64,000 bases of DNA from Geothrix limicola (GCF_030268085.1 NZ_BSDE01000005.1:186001-250000), one strand, 5' to 3'; shown: positions 55,741 to 64,000, counted from the stretch's first letter. Numbers and translations are program-made. Notes: generated by a model not told the origin, from the letters alone.

Positions 55741-56390
55741 CGAAGCCCGTGCTGGACCTTGAATCCGGCCCAGCCCTGCTTGGCCTTCAGGAAGGCCTCC
55801 ACATCCGGACACAGCAGGAAGGGGTTGGTGAGCTTCTCCCAGGCCACGGTGGAACTGGGCCGGGCGCCGTAATCGTGGCCCGGCCAGATCGTGGTGTGCG
55901 GCGGCCATTCCTTCATCAACCGCTGGAGGCTGGCCCATTCCGTGCGGCCGTCCGCCTCGCTTTGCGTGCCCCCCACCTTGCCCACGAAGAGCAGGTCGCC
56001 GGTGAGGGCCGCGTCCTGTCCTTCCACGAGGAAGGCCAGGTGATCGTGGTAGTGGCCCGGCACGTGCCACACGCGGAGCGCGTAGGCGCCGAAGGGAATC
56101 CGGTCGCCGTCGTGCAGGGTGAGATCCACCGGCCCGGGATGCCCGGGGCCGCCCGCCACGCGCGCGCCTGTGAGCGCCTTCGCGGCCTCGTTGCCGTTGG
56201 TGTGGTCGGGGTGGCCGTGGGTGTTGAGGATGTGCGAGACCTTCAGACCTTGAACCCGGGCCCGCTCCACCAGCGCCTCGGGCGAGAACGAGGGATCGAT
56301 CAGCAGGCCCACGCCCACCTCGCGGTCGCCCAGCAGGTAGCCGAAGTTGCGATCACCCCCGACCCGGATCTGCTCGAAGATGAACCGCAT
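55737..56390 (-). CDS. MBL-fold hydrolase (glyoxalase II-like)
   Basis: 217 residues. THGHPDHTNGN is the HxHxDH metal motif, HVPGHYHDHLAFLVEG and ALTGDLLFVGKVGGTQSEAD give the other ligands, and WPGHDYG the final His. The overall form resembles hydroxyacylglutathione hydrolases and ETHE1-like persulfide dioxygenases. The ETHE1-type second His is not certain, so the substrate is left open. It is convergent with the ATP-grasp gene (4-base overlap), so not part of that operon. Confidence 0.88.
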   Translation of the reverse strand: MRFIFEQIRVGGDRNFGYLLGDREVGVGLLIDPSFSPEALVERARVQGLKVSHILNTHGHPDHTNGNEAAKALTGARVAGGPGHPGPVDLTLHDGDRIPFGAYALRVWHVPGHYHDHLAFLVEGQDAALTGDLLFVGKVGGTQSEADGRTEWASLQRLMKEWPPHTTIWPGHDYGARPSSTVAWEKLTNPFLLCPDVEAFLKAKQGWAGFKVQHGLR

Positions 56391-56448
56391 GGATCCTCCT
56401 GCGCGAGGACGGCCCTGACCCTGGCCGGATCCATTATCGCTTGCGCGC

Positions 56449-56598
56449 CTACCTCTTGCGAGCGGCGGGACAGCCGCCGGAGCTGCACTTCCCGCAGCTG
56501 CTGCCCGAGGAGGCGCTCAGATCCTGATAGGCCCCCCGCAGGAAGTAGAGGGCCGCGAGCCCAGCGGAAGATACGGCGAGAATGCTCTGGAAAGTCAT
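56449..56598 (-). CDS. FeoB-associated Cys-rich membrane protein
   Basis: 49 residues from the ATG at 56598. It has one helix (FQSILAVSSAGLAALYFLRG) and a Cys-rich tail SSCGKCSSGGCPAARKR. Such proteins follow feoB in many genomes. It starts seven bases after the feoB stop and is likely the last gene of the feoA-feoB-feo operon. The role is unknown; metal binding or FeoB assembly is possible. Confidence 0.8.
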   Translation of the reverse strand: MTFQSILAVSSAGLAALYFLRGAYQDLSASSGSSCGKCSSGGCPAARKR

Positions 56599-56605
56599 GG
56601 CTGCC

Positions 56606-58777
56606 TCACGCGAATCCAAAGGCGCGGCCCACGGCAACGGTCACCCAGGCCAGCCCCCAGCCGAGCGCCAGTCCGTAGCCCACCGTGAAAGCCGCCCAGC
56701 CCCAGCTGCCGGCCTCGCGGCGGATCATCGCGATGGTGCCGAGACAGGGCGTGTAGATGAGGGTGAAGACCATGAAGGCCAGGGCCGTCAGCGGCGTCAG
56801 GCCCGATCCGTCACGCAAAGCCACCTGGAGCGGGCTGAGCCGCTCGCCTTCCTTGGGCTCCTCACTGGCCTGGTGGATGACGGCCATGGTCGAGACGACG
56901 ATCTCCTTGGCAACGAAGCCCGCCGTGAGCGCGATGACGTCCTTCCAGGCCTCGGCGCGCTTGTGATCCGGATCCAGGATGGGGCGGAGGACGGGTTCGA
57001 CCTTCTGACCCAGCTTGGCGGCGAGGCTCGTGTTCACGATGCGGCTTTCATGGGCGAGCTGGAGGGCCTTGAGGCGATCTTCGGATTCGGCCGCCGGCAG
57101 GTTCAGCGCGGCCACGGCCTGACGCTGCTGCTGGTACTCGAGCGTCCACTGGCGGTTGGCGATGCCCGGATAGCGCGACAGGAACCACACCAGCGTCGCG
57201 CCCGCGAAGATGGTCGTGCCCGCGCGGGTGAGGAAGATCGAGCCCTTCTCCCACATGTGGATGAGCGTGGCCTTCAGCATGGGCAGGCGGTAGGGCGGCA
57301 GCTCCATCACGAAGGGCGAGCTGGGCCCGCTGAACAAAGCGCTGCGCAGGAGCCGGCCCATGAGCACCGCCAGGCCCAGGCCCAGGAAGTGCATGGCGAT
57401 GATGGCGAGGGCTGCCTTGAAGGGTGTGAAGAAGGTTCCGGCGATGACGATGTAGACCTGCAGGCGCGCCGAGCAGCTCACCAGGGGCGTCACCAGCATG
57501 GTGATGAGGCGGTCCTGGGGGCTTTCGATGGTGCGCGCCGCCTGGATGGCCGGCACGTTGCAGCCGCTGCCCATGATGAGGGGGATGAAGCTCTTCCCGT
57601 GCAGGCCCATGACGTGCATGAGGCGGTCCATGATGAAGGCCGCCCGGGCCATGTAGCCCGTGTCCTCCAGGAACGCGATGCAGCCCATGAGGATCATGAT
57701 CACGGGCACGAAGACGATCACCGCGCTCACGCCGGGGATGACGCCATCCACCAGCAGGCTGGTCAGCTCGCCCGCGGGCAGGCGTGATCCCACGAAGGTC
57801 GACAGGGCCTTGAACCCGTCGGCGATCCAATCCTGCGGGATCTTCCCGAGGATGAAGGAGAGCGAGTACACCAGGGCCAGGATGCCGACGAAGATGGGGA
57901 TGCCCAGCCAGCGGTGCGTGAGGATCGCATCCAGCTTGGCCGTGGGCGTCGTCTTCTCGTCGGGCGCCGTGGCCACTTCCTTCACCAGGCCGTGGGCAAA
58001 TCCGTAGCGCCGCTCGGCCACCAGGGTGGCACCGTCGGCGCCGAGATGCGGTTCGAGGAAGGCGAAACTCTTGGACAGCTGATGTCGAATGGCCTCACTG
58101 GCATGGCTTTCGGCCACTAGACGCTTGGCCTCGGCATTGTTCTCCAGCAGCTGCAGGGCCAGCCAGCGCGGCGGCATGGTGGCTTCCAGCTTCTCGTCCC
58201 GGCAGATCTCCGTGTGCAGCTTGGCCAGCTCGCCTTCGATATCGTGGCCGTAGTCCACCGTGATGCGGCGGCAGCGGTTGGATTCGCCCAGGGCCATGGA
58301 GGCCAGCAGCGTCTTCAGCTCGGTGATGCCCTGCTCCCGGTTGCCTACGGTGGGGATCACCGGGCCGCCCAGCAGCAGCTCCAGGGCGGGCACGTCGATA
58401 CGGACGCCGCGGTTCTCTGCGTCATCGACCATGTTCAGCACGAAGGCCACGGGCTTGCCCAGCTCCAGCAGCTGGGTGCTGAGGTAGAGGTTGCGCTCCA
58501 GGTTCGACGCGTCGAGCACGTTCAGGACCAGGTCCACTTCGGGCGAAGCCAGGAAGGACGCGGCCACCTTCTCGTCTTCGCTGCGGGCGGAGAGCGAGTA
58601 GGTGCCGGGAAGGTCGACCACCTCCATGGTGGTGCCGCCATGCTCGAAGGTGCCGCTGCGGCGTTCCACCGTGACGCCGGGCCAGTTACCGACGTGGTGG
58701 CGCGCCCCAGTGAGCGCGTTGAACAGCGTGGTCTTCCCGCAGTTGGGGTTGCCTGCGAGGGCAATGGTCAGAGTCAT
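56606..58777 (-). CDS. feoB: Ferrous iron transporter B
   Basis: 723 residues. The N-terminal G domain has G1 AGNPNCGKTTLFNALTG, G3 DLPGTYSL, G4 NMVDD, and a GDI-like helical spacer (residues ~175-270). The C-terminal membrane part has two Gate (nucleoside-recognition) domains and about nine helices, with the Cys-containing MGSGCNVPAIQAARTIESP (iron-binding Cys). It imports Fe2+ with GTP hydrolysis. The start is coupled to the feoA stop by one base. Confidence 0.96.
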   Translation of the reverse strand: MTLTIALAGNPNCGKTTLFNALTGARHHVGNWPGVTVERRSGTFEHGGTTMEVVDLPGTYSLSARSEDEKVAASFLASPEVDLVLNVLDASNLERNLYLSTQLLELGKPVAFVLNMVDDAENRGVRIDVPALELLLGGPVIPTVGNREQGITELKTLLASMALGESNRCRRITVDYGHDIEGELAKLHTEICRDEKLEATMPPRWLALQLLENNAEAKRLVAESHASEAIRHQLSKSFAFLEPHLGADGATLVAERRYGFAHGLVKEVATAPDEKTTPTAKLDAILTHRWLGIPIFVGILALVYSLSFILGKIPQDWIADGFKALSTFVGSRLPAGELTSLLVDGVIPGVSAVIVFVPVIMILMGCIAFLEDTGYMARAAFIMDRLMHVMGLHGKSFIPLIMGSGCNVPAIQAARTIESPQDRLITMLVTPLVSCSARLQVYIVIAGTFFTPFKAALAIIAMHFLGLGLAVLMGRLLRSALFSGPSSPFVMELPPYRLPMLKATLIHMWEKGSIFLTRAGTTIFAGATLVWFLSRYPGIANRQWTLEYQQQRQAVAALNLPAAESEDRLKALQLAHESRIVNTSLAAKLGQKVEPVLRPILDPDHKRAEAWKDVIALTAGFVAKEIVVSTMAVIHQASEEPKEGERLSPLQVALRDGSGLTPLTALAFMVFTLIYTPCLGTIAMIRREAGSWGWAAFTVGYGLALGWGLAWVTVAVGRAFGFA

Positions 58778-59022
58778 CAGGCCACCGGCTGTACGAGGAT
58801 GCAGGAGCTTTCCTCGCGCCGGAGCGAGAGGTGGTACCCCTTGATCACGAGTTCCATGGGATCACCCAGCGGCGCAAGCTTCTCCACCCTCAGGCGGGCC
58901 CCGCGGATGAAGCCCATCTCCAACAACCGCTGGCGGACCTGCCCCTGAGCCTGCACCTGGATGACCTCCCCCTGATCCCCGGGTTGGAGTTGACTTAAAG
59001 GGATCGGAAGATTTTGAGTCAT
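58777..59022 (-). CDS. feoA: FeoA-type SH3 protein
   Basis: 81 residues. MTQNLPIPLSQLQPGDQGEV opens it, and LLEMGFIRGARLRVEKLAPL is the FeoA signature, with GYHLSLRREESSCILVQPV at the end. FeoA is a cytoplasmic partner of FeoB. It is first in feoA-feoB-Cys-rich. An imperfect dyad TTGAG-N7-CTCAA at 59014-59030 straddles its start codon, a possible repressor site, though it is short. Confidence 0.92.
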   Translation of the reverse strand: MTQNLPIPLSQLQPGDQGEVIQVQAQGQVRQRLLEMGFIRGARLRVEKLAPLGDPMELVIKGYHLSLRREESSCILVQPVA

Positions 59023-59111
59023 AGTCTCAACTCCATGAACCAGTCTATCTCACACCCAGCATGGAACAAGGTGCGGGTCAGAGGATGTGATCTCCGTCTA
59101 AACTGAAGGCA

Positions 59112-59681
59112 ATGAATGCCTCCAGTCCCATCACTCTGCCCAATGCGCTGACCTTGCTGCGGATCCTTGCGATCCCCTTTTTCGCCATTGCGGTCTGGTA
59201 CGGCCACTACTGGCAGGCCTGCATCCTCTTTGCCGCCGCCGGCTTCACGGATTTGCTGGACGGACTCATCGCCCGCACCTTCAACCAGCGTTCGGACCTC
59301 GGCGCCATCCTCGACCCGGCCGCTGACAAGATGCTGATGACCACGGCCTTCATCCTGATGGCCTGGCGCACCCAGGGCATGACGGCGCCGATCCCCGTCT
59401 GGGTGGCCATCCTCGCCATCATGCGGGATCTGCTGATCTCCTTCTACGCCTTCGCCTCCGTCGACCGGCTCAGCGACAGCAAGTTCCATCCGAGCCTGCT
59501 GGGAAAGCTCAGCACCGCCATGCAGCTCATCGCCCTTTCGCTGGGCCTGCTCTTCAATGCCCTGGGCTACCGCCCTTGGATGGCGTTCCTCCTGCCCCAG
59601 ATGTACTGGCTGGTGGCCGCGCTGGCGCTCGCGTCGGGCATCCACTATTTCCTGCGGGCCACGCGGACCTCGGCGGCCTGA
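59112..59681 (+). CDS. pgsA: CDP-diacylglycerol-glycerol-3-phosphate 3-phosphatidyltransferase
   Basis: 189 residues. The CDP-alcohol phosphotransferase motif D-G-x2-A-R-x8-G-x3-D-x3-D is seen as DGLIARTFNQRSDLGAILDP plus AADK. Four to five helices surround it (LTLLRILAIPFFAIAVWYGH, then MAFLLPQMYWLVAALALASG). It makes phosphatidylglycerol phosphate from CDP-diacylglycerol in the inner membrane. A GCAATG start with a weak ribosome site. It is divergent from feoA by 89 bases. Confidence 0.9.
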   Translation: MNASSPITLPNALTLLRILAIPFFAIAVWYGHYWQACILFAAAGFTDLLDGLIARTFNQRSDLGAILDPAADKMLMTTAFILMAWRTQGMTAPIPVWVAILAIMRDLLISFYAFASVDRLSDSKFHPSLLGKLSTAMQLIALSLGLLFNALGYRPWMAFLLPQMYWLVAALALASGIHYFLRATRTSAA

Positions 59682-59723
59682 TAGACTGGGTCATCCGCGT
59701 CGGGAGACGCCGAAGGAGCCGCC

Positions 59724-60776
59724 ATGAGGAAATTCACCCCGAAGGGGTCAGGATCTGCGTCCACCACCAAGAAGGCCACGCCCGGCCGGTCCTCCGCTCG
59801 TCCCGCGGAACGGTTTGAAGCGCGCCCCGCGCGTCGATCTGCGAGCCCTGCCACGGGTCGCCCTGAAACCCGTTCCGAGGAGCGCCCCGTGCGCCGCCCG
59901 GCCGCCCGTCCCGAGGAGCGCCCGGACCGCCGCCGGATGGATCCCGCTTCGGCCCGTCCCGCGCGCCGGCCCGCGGATCGCCCGAGTGATCGTCCAGGCA
60001 CACCTGCGAAGCCCCGGTCCGCTGCCCCGGCAGGCCCCCGCAAGACCGGTCCACGGCCCGGCGGCCCCGGCCAGGAGCGCCTGCAGAAGATCCTCGCCGC
60101 CGCGGGCATCGACAGTCGCCGCGCCTGCGAGCAGATCATCCTCGACGGCCGCGTCCAGGTGAACGGCGTCACGGTCACGGAACTCGGCAGCTGCGCGAAC
60201 CCCCGCCGGGACGAGATCACCGTCGACCTCATCCCCATCCACAAGGAAGATCCGGTCTACATCCTCATGAACAAGCCCAAGGGCTACGTCACCACCGTGA
60301 AGGATGACCAGGGCCGCCCGACCGTCATGGCCTTGTTGAAGGGCGTGCCCGGGCGCCTCTACCCCGTGGGCCGCCTCGATTTCAACTCCGAGGGGCTGCT
60401 GCTCATGACCAATGACGGCGCCCTGGCCCAGGTGCTGACGGGGCCCGAGCACGAGATCCCCAAGGTCTACCTCGTGAAGGTCCACCGCAATCCGCGCCCC
60501 GAGCTGCTGAAGGAATTCCAGGAGGGCTTCCTCCTCAGCGGGCGCCGCCTGAAGCCCTGCCACATCGAGGTCGCCGAGAAGGGCGACAATCCCTGGCTGA
60601 AGGTCACCCTCACCGAAGGCAAGAACCAGCAGATCCGCCGCATGTTCGCCGCCGTGGGCCACCCCGTCAGCAAGCTGCGCCGCGTGCAGTTCGGCCCCCT
60701 GGCCGATCCCCTGCTGAAGCCCGGCGCCTGGCGCTTCCTGAGCCCCCAGGAGATCGCGGCGATCAAGAGTCTCTGA
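59724..60776 (+). CDS. RsuA/RluB-type pseudouridine synthase with long Arg/Pro-rich head
   Basis: 350 residues. Residues ~1-108 are low-complexity (RPARRPADRPSDRPGTPAKP), a basic disordered extension. Then an S4 domain (LQKILAAAGIDSRRACEQII, GRVQVNGVTVTELG) and the catalytic part: LYPVGRLDFNSEGLLLMTND with the catalytic Asp, and TEGKNQQIRRMFAAVGHPVS. It modifies rRNA uridines, of the RluB, RluE or RsuA group. The gene is followed by the tandem repeat region. The basic head may help bind rRNA. Confidence 0.9.
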   Translation: MRKFTPKGSGSASTTKKATPGRSSARPAERFEARPARRSASPATGRPETRSEERPVRRPAARPEERPDRRRMDPASARPARRPADRPSDRPGTPAKPRSAAPAGPRKTGPRPGGPGQERLQKILAAAGIDSRRACEQIILDGRVQVNGVTVTELGSCANPRRDEITVDLIPIHKEDPVYILMNKPKGYVTTVKDDQGRPTVMALLKGVPGRLYPVGRLDFNSEGLLLMTNDGALAQVLTGPEHEIPKVYLVKVHRNPRPELLKEFQEGFLLSGRRLKPCHIEVAEKGDNPWLKVTLTEGKNQQIRRMFAAVGHPVSKLRRVQFGPLADPLLKPGAWRFLSPQEIAAIKSL

Positions 60777-60780
60777 TGTT

Positions 60781-61145
60781 CTCCGGGGGTTCCTCGCTCC
60801 GCTTCGCTGCGCGAATACCCCCGGACCCCCACGCTTAGCCCGGCAAAGCCGTGCTTCGCTGAAAGCCCAGAACCTAGACGAGGTCGAGGCTCCGCAGCCT
60901 CTAGTGATCTCCGGGGGTTCCTCGCTCCGCTTCGCTGCGCGAATACCCCCGGACCCCCACGCTTAGCCCGGCAAAGCCGTGCTTCGCTGAAAGCTCAGAA
61001 CCTGGACGGGGTCGAGGCTCCGCAGCCTCTAATGATCTCCGGGGTTCCTCGCTCCGCTTCGCTGCGCGAATACCCCCGGACCTCCACGCTCAGCCCGGCA
61101 AAGCCGTGCTTCGCTGAAAGCCCAGAACCTAGACGAGGTCGAGGC
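60781..61145. repeat. Three tandem 128-bp repeats overlapping a gene end
   Basis: Units start at 60781, 60909 and 61037 (period 128); the third is cut off around 61147, inside the DUF2721 gene. Each begins with CTCCGGGGGTTCC and includes the inverted pair CCGGGGGT ... ACCCCCGG. Each also contains a copy of the last codons of the DUF2721 gene (reverse reading RSLDLV-stop). Units differ by a few bases, so the copies are not perfectly recent. Confidence 0.92.
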
Positions 61146-61572
61146 TTCGCACCGCGAGGAAGATCTCCCGCAGGAAGGTCACGAGGGCCGTCACGAAGGC
61201 GGCCATGGCCAGGATGAACAGCGAGGCTACGGCCATGGCCACGCCCGCCTTCAGGAGGGCCCCGAGGAACACCGTGGCGATGCTGATGCAGACCAGCAGC
61301 GCCGCGATGGTCCCGGCCGTGATGGCCATGTTCACGAGGTGGCGCCGCTGAGAAAGGGTGTGCATCTCCGCGTGGATGAGCGCGGCCTTGGCCTCGCCGG
61401 CCATCTCGAGCCGGTCGCTCAGGGCGCGGGCGCGATCCACGATGCGCGCCAACCGCGTGGAAAGTACGCCGAGGATGGTGCCGATGGAGGTGAGCAGGAA
61501 GACCGGCGCCACCGACAACTGGATGACGTGGGAGATGTCGTAGATGGTCTGATCAGAGACGGGCGCGTTCAT
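61129..61572 (-). CDS. DUF2721 membrane protein
   Basis: 147 residues. QTIYDISHVIQLSVAPVFLL, TSIGTILGVLSTRLARIVDR and TLSQRRHLVNMAITAGTIAA are the family pattern. Three helices are visible (residues ~17-38, 75-105, 107-137). The function of DUF2721 is not known. Its stop lies inside the third repeat unit, so its 3' end is copied downstream twice. Confidence 0.85.
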   Translation of the reverse strand: MNAPVSDQTIYDISHVIQLSVAPVFLLTSIGTILGVLSTRLARIVDRARALSDRLEMAGEAKAALIHAEMHTLSQRRHLVNMAITAGTIAALLVCISIATVFLGALLKAGVAMAVASLFILAMAAFVTALVTFLREIFLAVRSLDLV

Positions 61573-61770
61573 GCTTCACGTTATCAGCCGAGGCCAGACC
61601 CCGGTCAAGCCTTGGCCTTTGGCGCCTAGCTTGAGCGAGGATCGGGCTCGGCCCGAGCCGAGCGAGGGGGTCCGGGGGGAGGCTCCGGGTCCACGCGCCA
61701 AGAGGCGCGTGGGAGCAACGCATGGCGTTGCGATAGGCGGAGGCGCGCAGCGCGGGACCCCCGGGGAGCA
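61573..61770. other. Intergenic hairpin-rich stretch
   Basis: Gene-free space between ribA (minus, ending at 61771) and DUF2721 (minus, starting at 61572). It is GC-rich and full of small hairpins: CACGCGCC-AAGA-GGCGCGTG at 61693-61712, GCAACGC-ATG-GCGTTGC at 61716-61732 and a GGCTCGG-C-CCGAGCC pair near 61650. They may form a combined structured element or a Rho-independent terminator series for ribA. Confidence 0.6.
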
Positions 61771-62430
61771 TTAGAGCGCCTCTTCCTCGAAATCCAGCAT
61801 GTGGCCGCTCTTGCGGGCCTTGGTCTTCAGGTAGCGCAGGTTGTGCGGGTTGGAGGCCAGCTGGTGGCGCTCCCGCTCCACCTCGATGCCCGCGGATTCC
61901 AGCGCGCCGATCTTGCGGGGATTGTTGGTGAGCAGCTTCACCTTGGTGATGCCGAAGAACTTCAGCATCTCCACGGCGCAGTCGTAGGTGCGCAGATCGT
62001 CCGGGAAGCCCAGCGAGTGGTTGGCCTCCACCGTATCCAGCCCCTGCTCCTGCAGGGCGTAGGCCTTGAGCTTGTTCAGCAGGCCGATGCCGCGGCCCTC
62101 CTGGCGGAGGTAAAGCACCATGCCGCCGTGCTCGGCCACGTGGCGCAGGCCCTCCTCCAGCTGCTGGCGGCAGTCGCATTTGAGGCTGCCCAGCACGTCG
62201 CCGGTCCAGCACTCCGAGTGCACGCGCACGGGGATGCGGCGCCGGGCGTCAATTTCCCCGGCCACGATGGCGAGGTGCTCCTTGCCGGTGGCGTGTTCCA
62301 GGAAGCCGTAGACGGTGAACTTCCCGAAGATGGAGGGCACGTTCGCCTTGGCGATGAAGGGCACCTTCTCCGCCTGGAGCTTGCAGAAGAGTTCGAGCTT
62401 GGGGGCGCTGCTGGGTTCTTTGGGCGACAT
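61771..62430 (-). CDS. ribA: GTP cyclohydrolase II
   Basis: 219 residues from the ATG at 62430; the frame extends upstream but MSPKEPSSAPKLELFCKLQA is the probable start. Zinc ligands Cys74, Cys85 and Cys87 lie in HSECWTGDVLGSLKCDCRQQ, and YLRQEGRGIGLLNKLKAY is the active-site loop. It converts GTP to the first riboflavin intermediate. It has no fused RibB part. The end LDFEEEAL is acidic. Confidence 0.95.
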   Translation of the reverse strand: MSPKEPSSAPKLELFCKLQAEKVPFIAKANVPSIFGKFTVYGFLEHATGKEHLAIVAGEIDARRRIPVRVHSECWTGDVLGSLKCDCRQQLEEGLRHVAEHGGMVLYLRQEGRGIGLLNKLKAYALQEQGLDTVEANHSLGFPDDLRTYDCAVEMLKFFGITKVKLLTNNPRKIGALESAGIEVERERHQLASNPHNLRYLKTKARKSGHMLDFEEEAL

Positions 62431-62534
62431 GGGTTTCCGGAAAGAGGCGGTCACCTGATTGGATGCCGCTCGAGGAACAAAAAGTCTGAGGCCTGGACCA
62501 CGTCCGGGCAACCCTTCGGTGCCCGGCATACAAC

Positions 62535-63530
62535 CTAGGCCATATCTTGCCTTATCTGTGCAATGACGCCGGCTTCCACCGCGGCGATGAAGGATTCCAG
62601 GGGCTGGGCGGCCTTCGCGCCCGAAGCCAGCCGGTGGCCCCCGCCGCCGAACTGGCGGCAGACCGCGTTCACATCCACCCGCTCGCGGGAGCGCAGACTC
62701 ACCTTGGCGCGGCCGTCCGCGGCCTCGGAGAACAGGGCCGCTACTTCGACGCCCTTCAGCTTGCGGGGTTCCTCCACCAACTCGTCCAGATCCTCGTGGG
62801 TGGCGCCGCAGGCCTCGAGATCCGCCTTCGTCACCGCCACATAGGCGAAGCGGCCCCCTTCGCGCAGCTGCAGACCCCCCATGGCCCGTCCGAAAAGCTT
62901 CAGCTTGGCGGGTGTGGCGGTCTGATAGAGGGCGTTGAAGGTGCGCGCCGGATGGACCCCCTGCGCGATGAGATCGGCGGCGGCGTGATGGATCTTCGGC
63001 GTGGTGTTGGAGTGCCGGAAGTTGCCCGTGTCGCTCACGAGCCCGGCGTAGATGGCCTGGGCCATAACGGGCGGCAGGTCCCCGCCCACCCGCGGCCGCA
63101 CCAGGTCGTAGACCAGCTCGGCGCTGGCGCTGGCGGTGGGATCCGTGAACTCGTCGTCGAACCCCTTGGGCTCGTCCTTCAGGTGATGGTCGAGGCAGGC
63201 GCGCTCGGCCTGGGTGCCTTCGAAGGCCGCGTACAGCGCGCCCATGCGGTGAGGCTCCGAGGCGTCGATGAGCAGCCACGCATCCGGCCAGGCCGCTAGA
63301 TCCCTGTGGGCGCCCGCAGGTTCGTAGGCCTCGATCCAACCCTCGGGATCCAGGAATCGCAGGTTTTCGGGCAATGCCGGCGTCACGACGATGCGGGCCG
63401 CTTTGCCTGCGCCCTTCAGATGGGCGGCCAGAGCAATGGCGGCGCCCACGCCATCCCCATCCGGGTTTTCATGCGTGGTGAGGAGCACCTTGGCGTGTTG
63501 GTCGAGAAAGACGGCGAATCGATCCAGCAT
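62535..63530 (-). CDS. nrnA: DHH phosphoesterase (NrnA-type oligoribonuclease/pAp phosphatase)
   Basis: 331 residues. DHH motifs: THENPDGDGVGAAIALAAHL (usual form DAIGSA is DGVGAA here), LLIDASEPHRMG, CLDHHLKDEP and the DHHA1 end RQFGGGGHRLASGAKA. These ligate two manganese ions. The enzyme degrades nano-RNA and pAp. The upstream neighbour is adenosine deaminase; ribA follows 104 bases downstream. Confidence 0.92.
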   Translation of the reverse strand: MLDRFAVFLDQHAKVLLTTHENPDGDGVGAAIALAAHLKGAGKAARIVVTPALPENLRFLDPEGWIEAYEPAGAHRDLAAWPDAWLLIDASEPHRMGALYAAFEGTQAERACLDHHLKDEPKGFDDEFTDPTASASAELVYDLVRPRVGGDLPPVMAQAIYAGLVSDTGNFRHSNTTPKIHHAAADLIAQGVHPARTFNALYQTATPAKLKLFGRAMGGLQLREGGRFAYVAVTKADLEACGATHEDLDELVEEPRKLKGVEVAALFSEAADGRAKVSLRSRERVDVNAVCRQFGGGGHRLASGAKAAQPLESFIAAVEAGVIAQIRQDMA

Positions 63531-63556
63531 GAATCCTGACCTCGACAGTCAGGATA

Positions 63557-64000
63557 TCAGAGCTGTTCCTTTTTACTTTCCAGGCTGCCGGGTTTGAAGG
63601 CCTTCAGCTCGTGCACCACTTCCGCCAGCAGGGCGCGCTTGAGGGCGTAGGGCAGGAAGGCGCTCTTGAAGCCCATGATGATGACTTCCTTGATCTCTTC
63701 GAGGTTGAAGCCCAGCTCCTCGTGGATGACCTGGAATTCCTTGCTGACGGTCGTATTGGTCACCATGCGGTTGTCCGTGTTCACGGTGACGCGCAGGCCC
63801 AGGTCGTAGAAGAGGCGGATGGGATGATCGGCCATCTTCTTCACGGCTTTGGTCTGCACGTTGCTCGAAGGGCAGCATTCCAGCGGGATGCGGTGGTCGT
63901 TCACGTAGTTCAGCAGGTCGCCGTCTTCGATGAGCCGCACGCCGTGGCCGATGCGGTGCGCGCCGCAAAGGTGGATGGCCTGGTGGATGCTCTCAGGCCC
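63557..64000 (-). CDS. add: Adenosine deaminase, C-terminal part
   Basis: The frame is open to the window end, so the N-terminal half is outside. 147 residues are seen. GAHRIGHGVRLIEDGDLLNY, IPLECCPSSNVQTKAVKKMA and VTVNTDNRMVTNTTVSKEFQ are the catalytic blocks of the family: the zinc-binding His (upstream), the Glu of the ESI segment and the Asp of NTD. It changes adenosine to inosine. Alternative: an adenine deaminase of the same fold. Confidence 0.9.
   Translation of the reverse strand, partial: GPESIHQAIHLCGAHRIGHGVRLIEDGDLLNYVNDHRIPLECCPSSNVQTKAVKKMADHPIRLFYDLGLRVTVNTDNRMVTNTTVSKEFQVIHEELGFNLEEIKEVIIMGFKSAFLPYALKRALLAEVVHELKAFKPGSLESKKEQL

Noticed and set aside
58214-58948. Plus-strand frame over feoB
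   Set aside because: Antisense to the G domain of FeoB with its clear G1, G3 and G4 motifs.

Overview
The window is high-GC bacterial chromosome, densely packed, with no rRNA, tRNA, CRISPR array or transposase that I can see. The gene set is Gram-negative: RND efflux, SPOR/beta-barrel protein, AOR-type tungsten enzyme, proton-translocating transhydrogenase and FeoAB. My best guess is an Acidobacteriota member of the Holophagae (Geothrix/Mesoterricola type). That assignment is an inference from gene content and style, not from a marker gene.

Layout. 1-4342: 3' end of a contractile-injection or phage-tail-like operon (baseplate J-like end, beta-helix tail protein, DUF6519 protein). 4458-8697: RND efflux adaptor and pump. 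8781-12693: FdhD, a YdeP-type molybdoenzyme and an unknown protein. 12698-15754 (minus): glycogen branching enzyme and two small unknowns. 16018-19970 (minus): cupin-DoxX pair, then a DNA-alkylation repair operon whose Ada protein is split in two. 20196-25691: SnoaL-like, DinB-like, PIG-L deacetylase, a 41-residue membrane protein and a sodium-solute symporter. 25933-32201 (minus): barrel-SPOR protein and a 1639-residue tandem UvrA with four ATPase cassettes. 32329-34294: ECF sigma, anti-sigma and a membrane protein. 34670-39184: serine acetyltransferase, aminotransferase, radical SAM, SnoaL-like and papain-like protease.

39405-42175: a sensor-less sigma-54 activator divergent from a muramidase-holin cassette with a sigma-54 promoter. 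42253-47628: transhydrogenase PntAA-PntAB-PntB, a beta-propeller lipoprotein and ferredoxin-NADP reductase. 47722-51979: a GAF/PAS sigma-54 activator divergent from an aldehyde ferredoxin oxidoreductase and its MoaD-like partner, again with a sigma-54 promoter and two dyads between them. 52959-55740: a translationally coupled trio of enolase-like protein, histidine phosphatase and TupA-like ATP-grasp enzyme. 55737-64000: MBL hydrolase, FeoA-FeoB-Cys-rich protein, PgsA, an RsuA-type pseudouridine synthase, a three-copy 128-bp tandem repeat, DUF2721 protein, RibA, NrnA and the end of adenosine deaminase.

The two most promising candidates for undescribed biology are the sigma-54-controlled muramidase/holin cassette, which could be a regulated release (type 10-like) system, and the enolase-like/phosphatase/ATP-grasp operon, whose enolase homologue keeps the metal ligands but has lost a catalytic glutamate. 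All functions are read from sequence motifs by eye. No database search was run.
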